The notes under the pieces: generated by a model | What the model saw: the letters and a program-made list of their open reading frames with translations, nothing else | Database searches by the model: none | What the model was told of the DNA's origin: nothing | Assembly: GCA_963921795.1 (NCBI GenBank) | Contig: OY997640.1 | Coordinates: 14,200,781-14,264,780 of the forward strand | DNA length: 64,000 nucleotides | Direction of reading: 5' to 3' | DNA from: Nannobrachium achirus | Taxonomy: Eukaryota > Chordata > Actinopteri > Myctophiformes > Myctophidae | Shown here: one piece after another, positions 10,558-26,789 of the stretch | Layout of the letters: every line of letters starts with the position of its first letter | Numbering within the stretch: position 1 is the stretch's first letter | Position numbers and translations under genes: made by a program

Positions 10558-11029
10558 TTCGGGTCACCTCTGTTACATATGTATCTATGTATGTATCTAA
10601 GGAGAAAGTGCAGCAGAAAATATGGGTGGATCTGTAATGTAATGCTGCAGGACTCAGTGTTACTCAGGACTCAAACATGGATTCCCTACTTCCTGGTCCC
10701 CAAACACAGCCAGTCAACCATGGCCTTTTTCTGCATTATGCTTTCAACTATGCGCCCCTATAGGTTGGGAGGAGTATAGCACATATCATCCAAGACTGTC
10801 ATATAAGTGTCTAATATATGACAGTTTTGTATCATATCAAGGCTAACAATAGTAGGCCTATATATACAGTATGTATGTATGCATGTCATACATGCAGTCT
10901 GCCGATGTGTGTCCACCACTTCTAGGTTTGCTGGTCAGTTTAACTGTTGCACTAGCAGTGACAGTGGTGGCAGTGCTGGCGTTCTACATGAAGAGAACCA
11001 GAAAACCACAAGGTGAAAATAAAAAGAAA

Positions 11030-11074
11030 CAATCACACATGCACGCACGCACGCACGCACACACGCACACGCGC

Positions 11075-11124
<50 letters not shown>
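11030..11124. repeat. (CA)n tract after copy 2 transmembrane exon
   Basis: A CA-rich alternating tract begins within 20 nt of the donor at 11013. Confidence 0.9.
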
Positions 11125-11126
<2 letters not shown>

Positions 11127-11360
11127 AAATATTGAGTATAGCCCAGACTACTGCTTACTTTCTCCCTATCTTCCAGTAACTGCCCTCAGTGCCTGCAACC
11201 TCACTGAAGATGTTGGTGAGGTGAGTGTTATCTTTGAGTTTTATAATGATTCTACGCTGTTCTTTGTTCTGGTGGAACATGTGTGTTGTTGTGTTGCTTT
11301 CACTGTACATTTATGTTGTTTTGTCTTCAATGTTTGTTCTTGATGTTGTTCTGTTCTTGG

Positions 11361-11421
<61 letters not shown>

Positions 11422-11445
11422 TTTATTAGTTGCCATCTGCTCTTC
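11361..11445 (-). mobile_element. LINE 3' tail, (GATT)n
   Basis: About 13 GATT units followed by 'gaatactttattag'. On the minus strand this reads AATAAAGTATTCAATCAATC, the microsatellite-tailed 3' end of a CR1/L2-like non-LTR element. Similar tails are at 25120 and 48700. Confidence 0.5.
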
Positions 11446-13309
11446 AGACCAGGAGGGTATTCGATTAATCATGACATAGTGTTCATGAAGATGTATTTTA
11501 AGCTATATTTTTAAAATAAAGTTTTACATTTAAACAATTTTTAGCAGCTATAGCTAGGTAGGCTTTGACTCATCTGGTTTACAGTAGGATTTATCTGCAT
11601 GACCAAACAGATGAAACAGAAGTGTAGAAATGACATGCACTTGTGCTAATCATGTTCAGAGTGTAGTCAAAAGAATCTATCTGACCCCCTCGCCTTCCTC
11701 CCATGTTTAGAATGTTTGACGAAAAACATTTTAATATTGTGGGAGACAGGGCGCCCGCTGGCCTACTGGTCCAGGCACATAGACGGGTTTCTTGTTTACA
11801 AACATTGAGACTAAATGCACAGGTGACTGTATCATGTAATCAGTCCGTCCAATCCCCAAACCTGTTGTTTTGGGGAGCGCTGGTTAAGCCTGGTTTCATT
11901 GGCTAATTTTGGTACCAAATCAAACATGACGTGGACCAGAAACCCGTCTATACCACTTAGGCATTGCCGCATAGGCATGGATAACTTATGCTCTTATGCT
12001 TGTGCATGTAGTTCACCCCGCCAGCTTTGGCCAGTAGGAGCCGGTTGCTTCAACTTTCTACCGTGGTTCTGGGGGCTTGTGTTAGACTCATTGAAAACAC
12101 TCGAAAATTGGATTATACTTTAACCCCCTGACCCTCATGCCTGCTTCTGGTGACTGATGTCCTTTTTATGTGTGATGGAGTCGTGTGAGAAAATCTTCTG
12201 ACAGCAGAAAATATCTGCTGAATATAGTTCTTCTCAGACTTTCTTTTAACAATCATTAGACTCAACTTAGCCCAGACTCCCTCCCCAGTTGAAGTTCAGA
12301 ATTTTAATGAATGTAGAATTAATTATGTGCAGGATGTAATTTGCAGCAAATTAGGTGACTTAATTTAATTGACCATGTTTTAAACAATAATGGATTTTAA
12401 AATACAAATCCTCTCACTCACTCTTCTGCCAGTGTGCCAGTGATCACCCTCCCATGTGCCATTTTTTTTTAATCAGCCCCACAGTAGGTGCTCTAACAGG
12501 CCAATTCTGTTTTTACCTATAACTGCACGATCTGTGTAAAACTTTGTATGTGCACTCCCTAGAGGCCGAGACAACCTTTTCCCTGCATTTTTCACACCTG
12601 CCTTTTATGGTCCACATGATCTCTATAGTCATATGATCAAGACAGATCTGTTAGATTTGTAATATTCTATCTGGATTGGCTAAGATTTACATCTAAAGTT
12701 TGCACGAGTGGCCCATTTTGAACAAAATTCCACAAATCATGAACGATTGCTGTGTAACTTTGCATGTCCATTCACATTTTTTATATCGGTATTCGGTACA
12801 ACTTATCTCTATAGTCAAGTGATCAAGATGGAGCCGTCTGATTGTTCATATTCCATTCTGATTGGTGAATTACGAACACTACTGGCCCACTATAAACTAT
12901 CTGACCTGGTGGAGAGCTGTGCTCCGAGGACCACTTTTTCTAGTTGGTTTATGACGTACTCCTTCCTCCTATTGTGTAGAGTAGACACATACAAATGAAG
13001 AAACAAGGGGTGAAGGCCAACCGACAGGGACCCCCTGTCTCACCATGTCTGCTGTCTACACAACCACCAACCAGACCAACAATTCCGACCCAACCTGCAG
13101 CATCTATGCTAATGTTAACGATTCCACCCACCAGGATCCTTCAGATTCGACTTACCTTACTGTACTCCCCCCTGAAGTAAGCAGAGACACTGACAGAGAC
13201 AGCAGAACATATCTGCTGAATTGATTGTTTGTCTCAGTATGTATTTGAACTTTTTTTAAAGCTTTTATTTGTCTCTGTCTGTGACATACTTCTTCCTCCT
13301 ATTGTGTAG

Positions 13310-13605
13310 ACACATAGGGATGAAGAATCAAGGGGTGAAGACCAATCCTCAGGGACCCCCTGTCTCACAATGGCTCCTGTCTACACGACTGTCAAAAAGA
13401 CCAACAAGGCCGGCGTAACCTGCAGCATCTATGCTAACATTAACGATTGATGACTTCAGATGACTACACTGCGCTCCCCCCTGGAAGCTGAGACGCTTTC
13501 AGTGTTGATTTGCAGCCAAGCCAGGATACTAAAATGTCTCAAAGCTCTTCACCGGTGCCTTTGGTCAATGTGATCCCTGATGATGATTCAAGTAAATTAA
13601 CTATT
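13310..13605 (+). pseudogene. Second type-B tail exon of copy 2 (degenerate)
   Basis: After an acceptor TGTAG the frame gives THRDEESRGEDQSSGTPCLT, APVYTTVKK and SIYANI, then stops at 13448-13450 because a segment present in the other type-B exons is missing. The rest of the exon (SQSSSPVPLVNVIPDDDS) continues out of frame and is cut at 13605 by a MITE. It duplicates the exon at 12985, so copy 2 once had alternative or tandem tail exons. Confidence 0.7.
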
Positions 13606-13936
13606 AAAGCCCCTTTTCCACTGCAAAGTGGAACCAGAACTTTCCAGAACCTGAACCTATTTTTTTGGCTCTGTTTTTTCTTCCGCGCACAGCCCGGTTC
13701 CAGACAAGGTTCCTGGAACTTTATTTCGGTCCTGCTCCTGAAGTAGAACTAAACTTGAGTTCTGGGAACCTATGGGCGGGGCCAGCAGCGCTGCTGCTCG
13801 GACCCTGGTTAGTTCTGGTTGTATGGAAACAAAAGCAGAACTTCGTTCCGGAACTTCACAGGTTCTTGAAAGTTCTTGGTTCTGGAAAGTTCTGGTTCTA
13901 GTTCTGGGTCGGCCCGACAGTGGAGATGGGGCTTTA
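13606..13936. mobile_element. MITE rich in 'gttcc/ggaac' repeats
   Basis: The ends TAAAGCCCCTTTTCCACTG and the inverse of CAGTGGAGATGGGGCTTTA form terminal inverted repeats around an interior full of 'ccagaac' and 'gttctgg' repeats. It interrupts the 3' part of the second type-B exon. No coding capacity. Confidence 0.65.
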
Positions 13937-13939
13937 GTT

Positions 13940-14120
13940 GTTTTCTCCCCCATGTGCTCCTGGTTGCTATTTGATTTCATTTAGCATTCAACTGATTCTT
14001 ATTTTCCATTTGCCCATGTATATCACTGATATATGTATGCTCTGATTGTCTTGCATTTTCTTTGATGATTCTTTGTTTTTAATAGTTTGATTAATAAACG
14101 TTTTTTCTTTTGACAGACTG
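13940..14120 (+). terminator. 3'UTR-like block with AATAAA at 14093
   Basis: A block starting near 'cccatgtgctcctgg' and ending in 'ttaataaacgttttttcttttgacag' recurs after the tails of copies 3 and 4 and at 54.7-55.1 and 60.7-60.9 kb. AATAAA at 14093-14098 followed by a T-rich stretch is the likely polyadenylation signal of copy 2. Confidence 0.5.
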
Positions 14121-14620
14121 TGAGAATATTGTATGCACGTGTTCGCTCTCCTATAGATTTGCATTAGCAAGTTTGACAACACCGTCACTTCAACTGGATT
14201 TAACTTTATCTTTTTCATAACAATACGCTATCCAATCCTAAGCAGGGTGACCACATGAAAATGTGGTACCAATGCTTTACCAATGTTGAAAGTCAGTCTA
14301 AAAGTGTTTTAGTCAACTTACAAATTAAACAAAAGCTTAGCTTTTATCATATCTATGGTTGAATCAGAAGCACACAATAGACTATAAAGGTCACAGGTTA
14401 GGCCTTTAGCATGTGAAGCACTTAACATATATATATATATTTTTTTTTAATGCAGCTTTCCAGTCAGAAAAGTAATACATTTAGTAATACATTTAGTTAA
14501 ATAAATTAAAAATAAAGAATCACTCATGCCACAAATGACAACATAGAGTTCTGGAAATACATATAAACATGTAGATTATGCAGAATTATGGGTCCCTGCA
14601 CACACACACACACGTGCGCG

Positions 14621-14703
<83 letters not shown>

Positions 14704-14920
14704 ACGCACAGATGCTGGCAAACATCCACTTTATGCATGCACACATGCTTGCATACATGGATATTAATTAAAAAAGTGTGTATTTGTGTATACAGACATA
14801 TTTATAAATATAAAATTGCATGAATGTTGATGGAAATCTCAATCTTTATTAGAGACATTTTTAAAGTGCATTGATCACGGTGAAAGGGTGCAAACACTTC
14901 TATTACACCACAAGTTGTTG
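14121..14920. other. Intergenic; no gene seen
   Basis: A (CG)/(CA) alternating tract lies at 14597-14700. The remainder is AT-rich unique sequence without recognisable exons. Confidence 0.6.
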
Positions 14921-14924
14921 CATC

Positions 14925-15439
14925 TCAACAAAATGAGGAAATGTGATTTCACAACAAGGCCACTCTTCAAAGGAGCGGTTGTGTTTTTTAAGTGATGACA
15001 GATTGGTACAAGCTCAACACAAAGACAGGCTACCAGCCTATTTGGTAGCACTTTAACGTAATCTGAAATTCATCATTCAATGTGTTCCAAACACAGGATC
15101 CAGTAATTGACAGATCCTAGAGATACTACAATCAGTCAGTGAGGACCGTCATTTGTATTCATTGTGTGCAAGGAATTAGTTTGTAAAAGCGAGCCTCACT
15201 CTATTCAAATGAATAGTGTGACTCTTAAGTGTGAATCTGAGAGTTAAATATGACATGAAATGAAGCTAACCATGAATGAGTTGAGTTGAGTATGTGAGAA
15301 CATTACCATGTTTGCAAGTTTGCATTGAAGTTCAGAGAAATAGCTAGGGTGGAGCTTGATGATGTAAAGATGAGCTATGAGGAACTCACAAATCCTCTAT
15401 TTCCAGAACTAGACAAGTCACCTGCAGCTCGTTGTCATC
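14925..15439 (+). promoter_or_regulatory. Conserved upstream region of copy 3
   Basis: Homologous to 1-575: 'aatgaggaaatg' near 14933, 'gacaggctaccagcc' near 15023, 'gtgttccaaacacaggatcc' near 15082 and the 5'UTR 'ccagaactagacaagtcacc' directly before the leader. Confidence 0.5.
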
Positions 15440-18471
<3,032 letters not shown>

Positions 18472-18850
18472 GACCACAGAGAGGAGGTTGTTTTGTGAGA
18501 GGAGTTTCGTCTGGGTGGCTGGTCTGGAGAATTTATCTGTTCGCTCATATATGTTTCTGTTTGTTTTAATTTATCATTCAACTGGTTCTTATTTTCCATT
18601 CAGCCATTTATTATACCACTGATATAACCAAATGTTCTTGAATTCTGTTTAGTAATAATAATTTTATTAGATTTATTAGCAGGTTTGTCTATATTGTCAC
18701 TGATTTGGATTTAACTTGAACTCTTTCATAACAGTATGCTATCTAATCCCAGGCAGGGTGACCAGATCCCAACACATAAAATGGGACAAACACGTTAGCA
18801 ATGCTGAGCGGTAGTTTAGATCTTGTAATCTAACTGTAATCTAATAAACA
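18472..18850 (+). terminator. 3'UTR-like region of copy 3, AATAAA at 18843
   Basis: It contains the shared block 'ttatcattcaactggttctt' and ends with AATAAA at 18843-18848. The true cleavage site is not determinable here. Confidence 0.4.
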
Positions 18851-18989
18851 TGTACCGGTATATTCTACCTCTTAGATTGTATCGTCTCTATACTTTGCCC
18901 TCTGGTTGACTCAGTAGCACACAATAGACTATGCAGGTTACAGGTTACTAACCTGTTGCGCATAGAATATACTGTGAAGTTGTTTACAT

Positions 18990-19410
18990 AAAGTTAGGTA
19001 GCTGGAAAAGACATGAAATTACACTCAAAGTAGCAAAGGTAAAAGTACTCATTAGGCAGAATGTCACTTTTCAAGATAAGAAAGTAAAAGTACAATATGT
19101 ATCTCTGAGATGTAGTGGAGTAGTAAAAGTATTGGAAATTGGAAATACTAAAAGTAAAAGTAGGCCTGAGTGCATCTCTACATTCCGTCATGTCTCCTTT
19201 CCGACATGTCTCCATTCCGACACTAACCCTATCTCTTACCCTAACCCTAACCTTAACCTCTATGGAAGTGTTGCCACTCCGACTATAAGAAGTCACTGTC
19301 GGAGTGGCGACATGTCGGAATGGAGAGCGCCCCCCAGTAGGCCTACCTCAAAAGTGTACTTACTGTAAGTACAGTACTTGAGTACATATACTTAGTTACT
19401 TTACACCACT
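18990..19410. mobile_element. 'aaagtactc' repeat element
   Basis: Repeated 'agtaaaagta' motifs and an end 'agttactttacaccactg' match the larger copy at 53585-54345 and fragments near 38540 and 39690. It holds a nested 168-bp element at 19168-19335. Confidence 0.55.
19168..19335. mobile_element. 168-bp MULE-like MITE, copy 1
   Basis: It is flanked by a perfect 9-bp duplication AGTAGGCCT (19159-19167 and 19336-19344). The ends carry TCTC-CATTCCG type inverted repeats and the interior has 'cgacatgtc' and telomere-like 'ccctaaccctaacc'. The copy at 52007-52174 has the same length and also a 9-bp duplication, the size typical of Mutator-like elements. Confidence 0.8.
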
Positions 19411-20003
19411 GGTGCTCAGTTGTAGATCGGCTATTTTCAGCATGCAACCAAGTGTAAAATCAGCTTTTACAATCAAATGTAGTTTTAGTCAACTAAAACT
19501 GAAACATTTCAGATGACCATATGACAGAAAGGAAATGGAATTTTATGCAAAAGATTATGACTTGAACAAAAAATGTCTACATTTGCTGTCAAAATCAACA
19601 CAGGAGGGGCAGGGGTAAAGTACCTGCGAACCATGTCTTTCCACCTGTGTCTGGCTAGCCGAGCATCGATATGAACACAACTGGCTTGTTTTTGGTGGAG
19701 GTAAGCCTGGCGGGGAGGGTGTGTGTGTGTGTGTTGTGTTGAGAGAGAGTTTGTCTAGCTATACTTATGGGGACTAAACGCATGTTCACACAGTCACCTG
19801 CAGGGGACCTCTGACAGTGTGGGGACAAAATAGTAGGTCCCCACAACGGTTATGGTTAGGGTTAGGGGTTAGGTTTAGGGATAGAGGTTAGGGTAAAGCC
19901 ACAGCACTTGCAGAAAAATGAATAGAAGTCTATATAATGTCCCCACAAGTGATGTAAATATATATAGTGTGTGTGTGCGTGTGTGTGTGTGTGCGTGCGT
20001 GTG

Positions 20004-20064
<61 letters not shown>

Positions 20065-20450
20065 GCGATAGTAAACAGAACTATACACTCTGGGATAGTC
20101 TGAGGTGTTGATCCGGCCCCCTCAAACCCCCACCTTTCAGAAATGCATTCTGGGATATCTCACAGATCACACAAATGGTCCTTTCAGGCCTGTGTTCTCT
20201 GCTCGCTGTATCTATAAGCCATATCTCCTAAACGAAAACTGCACAACCAATATCAATATGGCAATTTGTAGCTATGAGATCCCTGCATTCAGATGACATG
20301 AAGAAAAAGTTAAAATAATAATAATCGCAGTTTGACGTCCTCGTCACATAATTGCATGAATGTTGATGGGAATTATAATCTTTAGAAGGTATAGCCTATT
20401 ATGTAACCATTTTAACTGAAAGAACAAACTATTCCATTATACCTCAGTGA
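19411..20450. other. Intergenic; simple repeats only
   Basis: It contains telomere-like 'ggttagggttaggggttagg' near 19853 and a (GCGT)n tract at 19966-20068. No exon recognised. Confidence 0.6.
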
Positions 20451-20454
20451 TAGC

Positions 20455-20994
20455 TTTGATAAAGTCATTGCATCTCAGAATGAGGAAATGTCATTTCCAA
20501 CAAGCCAGTCTTCAAAACCATAACCGGTTGTTGTGGTTTTGAAGTCACAACAGCACAGGTACAACACGAAGACAGGCTACCAGCCTATTTAGTAGCACTT
20601 AAATGTCATCTGAAATTCATCATTCAATGTGTTCAGAACACAATATCCAGTAATTAATAGATCTAAAAATTCATACACTACCATCAGTCAGTGACAAACT
20701 TTATTTGCATTAATTTTATACCAGAGATTAAAAGTAGGCCTCACTTTATTCAAATGAAAGTGAAACTTCCTAGAGTGTGACTCTAAAGAGCCTGTGAATC
20801 TGAGAGTTAAATATGAAAGAGACATGAATTGAAGCTAACCACAAATGAGCCAGCCGTGGCCATGTCTGCATGCATTGAAGGTCAGAGGAAGAGGGTGGAG
20901 TTTAATAACATAAATACATTATTCAAAGCTTGAGGAACTCACAAATCGTGGGTCCTTCCAGAACTAGACAAGTCACCTGCAGCTCGTTGTCATC
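20455..20994 (+). promoter_or_regulatory. Conserved upstream region of copy 4
   Basis: Homologous to 1-575. The palindromic GGAAATGTCATTTCC near 20486, the inverted pair CATAACC/GGTTGTTGTGG near 20520 and the ETS/PU.1-like AGAGGAAGAG at 20884-20893 are present about 110 bp before the ATG. Confidence 0.5.
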
Positions 20995-23900
20995 ATGCGA
21001 ACTGTCTACATTTACTGTTTGCTTTCTGGTGAGTGACCTCTGCTTGTTTTCATGTGTCTCTCTGTCTGTGTGGTTGTTTCTGTCTCTGAGTGTCTGTATG
21101 ATGCTCTCAATGTCTCTGTCTCATCCCTTGTCTGTCCACTGTTGTGTAGAGCATCTAAAATCCTTCTGCAAAAATACACTCCTCACATCATGTTGTCAAT
21201 GAACAAGTTGTGCGTCATACTGATGAGCTGTTTCCTTGCTTATCTCTTGTATTGTAGTGTGGAGTATTATGGAGACAACACCTCTCATCATAACTGGTCA
21301 TGTTGGGGGTGATGTGTCTTTCACCTGCTCAGACTGGGATGTCTGGCATCACACCAATGTTGAGAGGAATACAAAGTATGTTTGTAAAGATCCTTGCCAC
21401 ACAGAGGAAGACAAGACCAAGGCAGAATATGGGAAAACTACAGTAAACAATAGAATAACTTTGACAAACCGTGGAAAAGACTTATTTGTATCCATCACTA
21501 AACTCCAGAAGTCAGACTCTGGAGCATACATATGTGGAGTGGAGAGATCTGTTATGCCACATAAACATTTGCAAGTGCATCTTAATGTCAAAGATGGTAA
21601 GTCTGTTACTACTGTTCTTCAATGATGAACTGTACATCATGTTTACACTGAATTTTATTTTCCATATCCTGAAGGGACTACATTATTGGCATAAAGAAAA
21701 TCTACAAATCATTAAACATTAAATGCATTATTTGATAAAATATATTCCTCCTGTTCTTAAACATGCTTCCAGCTCCCGTTACAACAGTTAAGATGACCAC
21801 TCCCGCACCTACACTTCAACATCCCGATGCTTCTACAATGATCTCCATCGTATCCACAACTACCATGCTTCATGAATCATCCTACTCCTCGTTAGGAACC
21901 GGTATGCCATCCTTATTGTCTTTTTATTTTTATTTTATCAATTACGGTACCTCCACCAGGCCGAACACAGGGTTTATGTTGTGTATTATTAATGCGACCA
22001 TAGGTTCCATATACTATAAAGACCTCCAGATCCTGTGCATGCGTCACAGTGCATGACACTTCATCCCAACTCAGCAGAAGTATGCAGAGCAGTGAAGTCA
22101 TGACGTGACTCGCTCATCCCCCGGTTCATGGAAGTAATTTCTATATGGAGAATAACATTGGGTCATCTTAAAATCGTCTCATATAAGCATTGTGGTCCAA
22201 AAATAAACAAATGGTCTCCGCAATATTGTCGGGGAGGTGGCTCTGTATGGTCATTCACTCATATTTGATAAAGCCTGTTTCTAGTCAAACCGCTTAGATA
22301 ATTTGTTTATGTTTGGAACACAGTTCTTATATTTGTTTGTTTGTTTGTTTGTTTATTTTCACTTACAAAAACATTTTTAAAATTGGTTACAACATTTCAA
22401 GGAAATGTGACGGAGAAGCCAAAAAACCCTCAAGGGGCTTGAGAAATGGCATTCTCCAGGAATAAGTAATACATTCAAAAGATAAAAATTACATCATGGT
22501 AGAATACATGTATCCTTTACAGATAAAACCTTAACATTCATACAGATGAAAAATATAAAGGAAAAAACAGAGATAGAAAATTAAACACATTTATAATCGC
22601 AACATTAAAGAGTCAACGACACACAAAATCACTCTAAAGAAAATAATGAATAGTCCCAGCTTCATTAAAGGGCCTACACCATGCTTTTAAAACTATATTT
22701 TTTGTATAAATATATGCTCAAAATTGAGTCTTAGACAGGTTTTAACCCTCAACAAACACTCTGACCATTCCTTTGTTTGTTCTAGCTCTACTATAATGAG
22801 GCTCTCCAGCTGCAATACCAAAAACGGCCTCTGTTTGCTCAGTGGCGCATCTAGTGGGGTTTTTCCAAAGAAAAAAATTTTTTTTTGAATTTTTTTTTTT
22901 TTTTTTTTTTTTAAACAGAAACGTGTGTGACGTCACACGCGTCAATTCTCAGAACAGCACTGTTCTGAGAGCTTCTCATCTCTGTCTTCCCAAAACCAGA
23001 GAAAGACACACTTGTCAGAAATAGGACTTTGTGAGGATAGAAGGTGCCAGTGGGACACCAAAAAAAGGTTTTAAAATAGAAAAAGTGAAAATTCATGGTG
23101 TAGGTCCTTTAAGCAGACCATAAGGAAAATATTTGGTTAAGAGAAGCGATTTCAAAGCCTTCTTAAATTGATGAGATGACAAGTCCCATAAATATAATGG
23201 CAGAGAATTGTGTATTTTTGACCCTCTGAAACCTATATTAAATTGAATTTCAGATGTACGCAATATGAAAAAAGTCTATGGGAATTCAGAATGGGGGGAG
23301 AAATACATGAACCAGGTAGGATGGGTAAATGACGTCAGACTTCACTGACCTGTTCAAAGTTAGTTTCCACCCAAGACAGGCACAAAAGCTAGAGACTGAA
23401 GCACTTTGACCACAGGTAAAAGCTCACAGCAGCACCGCCACTCTTTGTGACTACACTGCAGGGTGCTTCCTGACTGTCTGCTTGTGGTATTCACTCTCAA
23501 CATGAATAAAAGTTGAATAAGCATCTGATTCTTATGGTGGGAATATATTCTCTATTTGGACATTATACTGCTATATGTGGGACTGTCGGTTCAATATTCT
23601 TAAAAAAATAAAAAATAATAACATTTGAGGTGCCAGAAATGATTTCCGAGGGGCCAAATTATTGCCTGCGTGCCACCTATTGCCGACCCCTGCTCTACAT
23701 CCTCCTAGTGTGGAGTCCTCAATGGTGATTGAGTCAGTAGGATACAACAGTGACTGAGAACACAGACATTTGTAGGGGAGGAATCAATTGGTATGACATT
23801 TAAATAGATAAAAAGGACAAAAACAGCATTACTTAGTCTGCTCGTGCTATGCTCAACTTCAACTGTAACTTTATTGTAACATCATACATTTACACCATGG

Positions 23901-26701
23901 TAATACAGAAAAGGGTGAAAATAGTTTGTGCAAACTTCCTACAATGCAAAAAAATAATTAAATTGTTACTTTAAAAAAGCTGACAAAATGCACAAGATAT
24001 TACATTATTATAGCAGTAACATTATACTAGTGTTCATAAGACTGTTGTGCAAAATATTACCACTTACACATACTGTAGAATGTATATGAGTGAATATGAA
24101 CCAATGCTGCAGGGCTTAATGTCTTGCAGCCTGCTGGCCTGGCTATGGAAACAGTCCCTAAAGTACACAATGCCTCTGACCAGGGACGGACTGGGACTAA
24201 AATTCAGCCCTGGCATCTTGGCCAGACCAGCCCCCACAACCAACGCGCGCGAAGATATACCGGTCGAGGGCGGCACATATAAATACACAAGTGTTTAATA
24301 CCACAACTTTTACAGACAACAAATGATAACTACACAACTACACAATCCATAAATTGTATAACATTCAGTTCTCACCAGTGGCGAAACTAGCCAGGTCAGT
24401 GCCCCAATGCGGGATTGTCCAGGTGTGCCCCCAACCCCCACCCCTGCTGGTGCTATCTGCGCGATTCAAACTCATCTCAAGCAGTTAAACCATTGCTGGT
24501 TTAACATCGCTTTTCCCTGTTTTTCTGTCTGATTTCTGATTTATAATTATGTAGCCATAGACAAGAAACAATACGAGCCAAAACGAATAAAGCCTATATC
24601 CGTCTACAAGGCCAAGGTGGGCAAAGACAACGAAATAGGCCTATAAAAAGCCATTTGAAATGCTTATTAAAGTAAACACATTTTCTTTTACATTTAATAA
24701 TTACATTTTATTTTAAATGATCCAGTTCCCTCATGTATACATTCAACTAACACAACTCAAAGTATAAAGCGTGTGTTTTCTTTTTCTTTTTTTTACAATA
24801 ATTGAATGCAGTTGCGTAGAATGCGTACACAGATATTATAATCAGATATAAGTCCTTCACAATCAACACAATAATGTCCATATGACACGAGCTTAATTTC
24901 ACACAGCCCACTTCAGCACCTTGGACACTTCAACTCCCTGTCCCATAGTACTCCTCAGATAACTTTTGATCAGCTTTAATTTAGAGAAGGAACGTTCGGC
25001 TGTTGCCACTGTGACTCGTATGGTTAGGAAAAGCAGCAATACAGTGCAGACTTCGTCGAAACTGGCACTAATGGTGTTGTTTTCTACAATAAGCAGTTTC
25101 GTTAGCTCTTGAATGGTCTTGACTGATTGATTGATTGAAGACTTTATTAGAAGAAGTTTGCATAGGAAAAGGTACAGTTTCATGACGGTACAGTTCACTG
25201 GTACAAGGTCTACTAAAAGGAGATCCAATTTGCAATGCCGTCTCTTAAACACGCACGGAATGACACCAGACTCTGCCGTTCTCCCAGTGGACCCTCCTCA
25301 ACCTCAGCCAAGTTGACTCGGTCCACCGCCGGGTCGGAGCTGCTTTTCGCGGGGGCCGCCGCTGAAAAAAAAAGGAAATACTAAAGAGTAAAAATATAAT
25401 GAAATAGTGAAAATTGTAGATATTTCACTGCAGATTAATTAATTCAACAAATTATTTCAATGGACTAAAATCGTGTTTTATTTGATGGCCTTCCTGCCCT
25501 GGCATTTGGTCTTTGTGCCGTCAAAGATCAACGACACCGAAGGCCAAGTGGCCTTGCCTCTAAAATGACGACATTCCAGGCCTGGTATTAACATATTAAT
25601 ACATGTCATAATACAGAGGAGAAAAGGTGAAAGGGAAACAGTGTACCGGTATGTTCCCCCTGAGTTAAACATGTTTTGCATTTCTTCCAGTGGTCATCCT
25701 CAGTGCCAGGAACCCTACTGGAGATGATGGAGAGGTGATTATGACAGTTTTCTGATGGTTCAGCATTGTTCTTTGCTCTTTTGCTCCGATGTATAAATAA
25801 GAGAATGATGCCACTCACGTTACTCAAGTACTGTTTTATTTATTTTAGCTTTAGGGTCAAACTTAGTATTAATCAAACCCTGGTCCTAAACCAGTCTGTT
25901 TCTGGTGGATGTCTTCATTATACTTGTGTTAAGTATTCCACTCCTATAATTAAAACTGAGACAAATAATATCCAGAAGGAAAGACCACTATAAGACAACA
26001 CCTGGAAACCAATTAAGAGACGAAAATATATTATAGACCGAAAATATATAACAGACACTAACACGATGTGACGGTTCTGATAGTAAACTGCGATCTTCGG
26101 TCGCAATTAAAATCCTCTCAGGACAACGTGCACCCGTTGTATACAAAAATACACAATGTGTTCATTTTTAAGCGGTGCTAAGCGCTCCGATGTCTGGCTT
26201 TGTCTGTTTGACCCGTGTCTGTCAGGACTGTCATTGGTCAATTGGTGTCAGTTTGAATGGCCACAATGGCCGAAACAAAATTAACTAAATAGCACCACTC
26301 CCTTCACACTGGGTGAGATTCTTTGTGTGATGCTCTCTCCATGGTTTCCTACCCTGAAATCTTGTGTTGGTTTTGACACTGGAGTCAGAGTGGTCACCTT
26401 GCTATCAGAAGGTTCCTGGTTTGTTTCCAGCTCCTCATGGCATCACTTCTAAGTCACCTTGAGCAAGACACTGAACCTACTAACAGTGGTCAATAGCTTC
26501 CCACTGCTGATCGCCATGGGTTAAATTGAAAGGACACATTCTGGGTGTGTGCAAATGTAGTGGACCAATTCAACTCTCTCCTCCTCCTCCTCCCCTGTAT
26601 CTGTCAGACCACAGGTCCAGACTCCACCTATTAGAGCCTCCAACCAGCCACTATGGATCAGAACCAAGTCTATGGAGTCATAGCACAAACACCACAAGGT
26701 G

Positions 26702-26789
<88 letters not shown>

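Larger units (their letters stand above)
10110..10560 (+). repeat. Tandem block containing two tRNA-like units
   Basis: The phrase 'agtcgcagccccagcc' occurs three times and 'ctgaagcctcaaaagtctag' twice. Each longer unit ends in a tRNA-like segment (10266-10337 and 10487-10557). The layout is that of a duplicated tRNA-derived SINE inside the stalk to transmembrane intron of copy 2. Confidence 0.65.
8891..13450 (+). pseudogene. CD300/CMRF35-like Ig receptor, copy 2 (broken)
   Basis: Exons: Ig 8891-9224, stalk 9436-9594, transmembrane 10926-11012 (GLLVSLTVALAVTVVAVLAF), juxtamembrane 11177-11220 (VTALSACNLTEDVGE), type-B tail 12985-13224 and a second type-B exon 13310-13450. There is no leader exon. 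In the Ig exon a CC at 9144-9145 replaces the single C of the other copies, shifting the frame just before the DSGxYxCG motif and stopping at 9190-9192. The Ig sequence (VSFTCSGWDVW, KYLCRNPC) is the most divergent of the set. The type-B exon 12985-13224 is in frame with the juxtamembrane exon and carries the ITIM-like SIYANV and STYLTV before a TGA. Without leader and with the frameshift no receptor is expected, although the tail frame is intact. Confidence 0.8.

Noticed and set aside
19850..19900. Telomere-like TTAGGG runs (also near 19230, 52090 and 59955)
   Set aside because: They lie in or beside small MITEs with defined ends; no sign of an interstitial telomere or chromosome fusion.
24047..24298. 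Open frame of 83 codons near the missing transmembrane exon of copy 4
   Set aside because: It has no hydrophobic segment and no splice sites in the right phase; it overlaps repeat sequence at the edge of the hAT relic.
26704..26785. Ser-Leu or Arg-Glu repeat frames as a coding domain
   Set aside because: They come from the (CT)n tract after an ITIM exon donor, which is intronic by comparison with the other cassettes.
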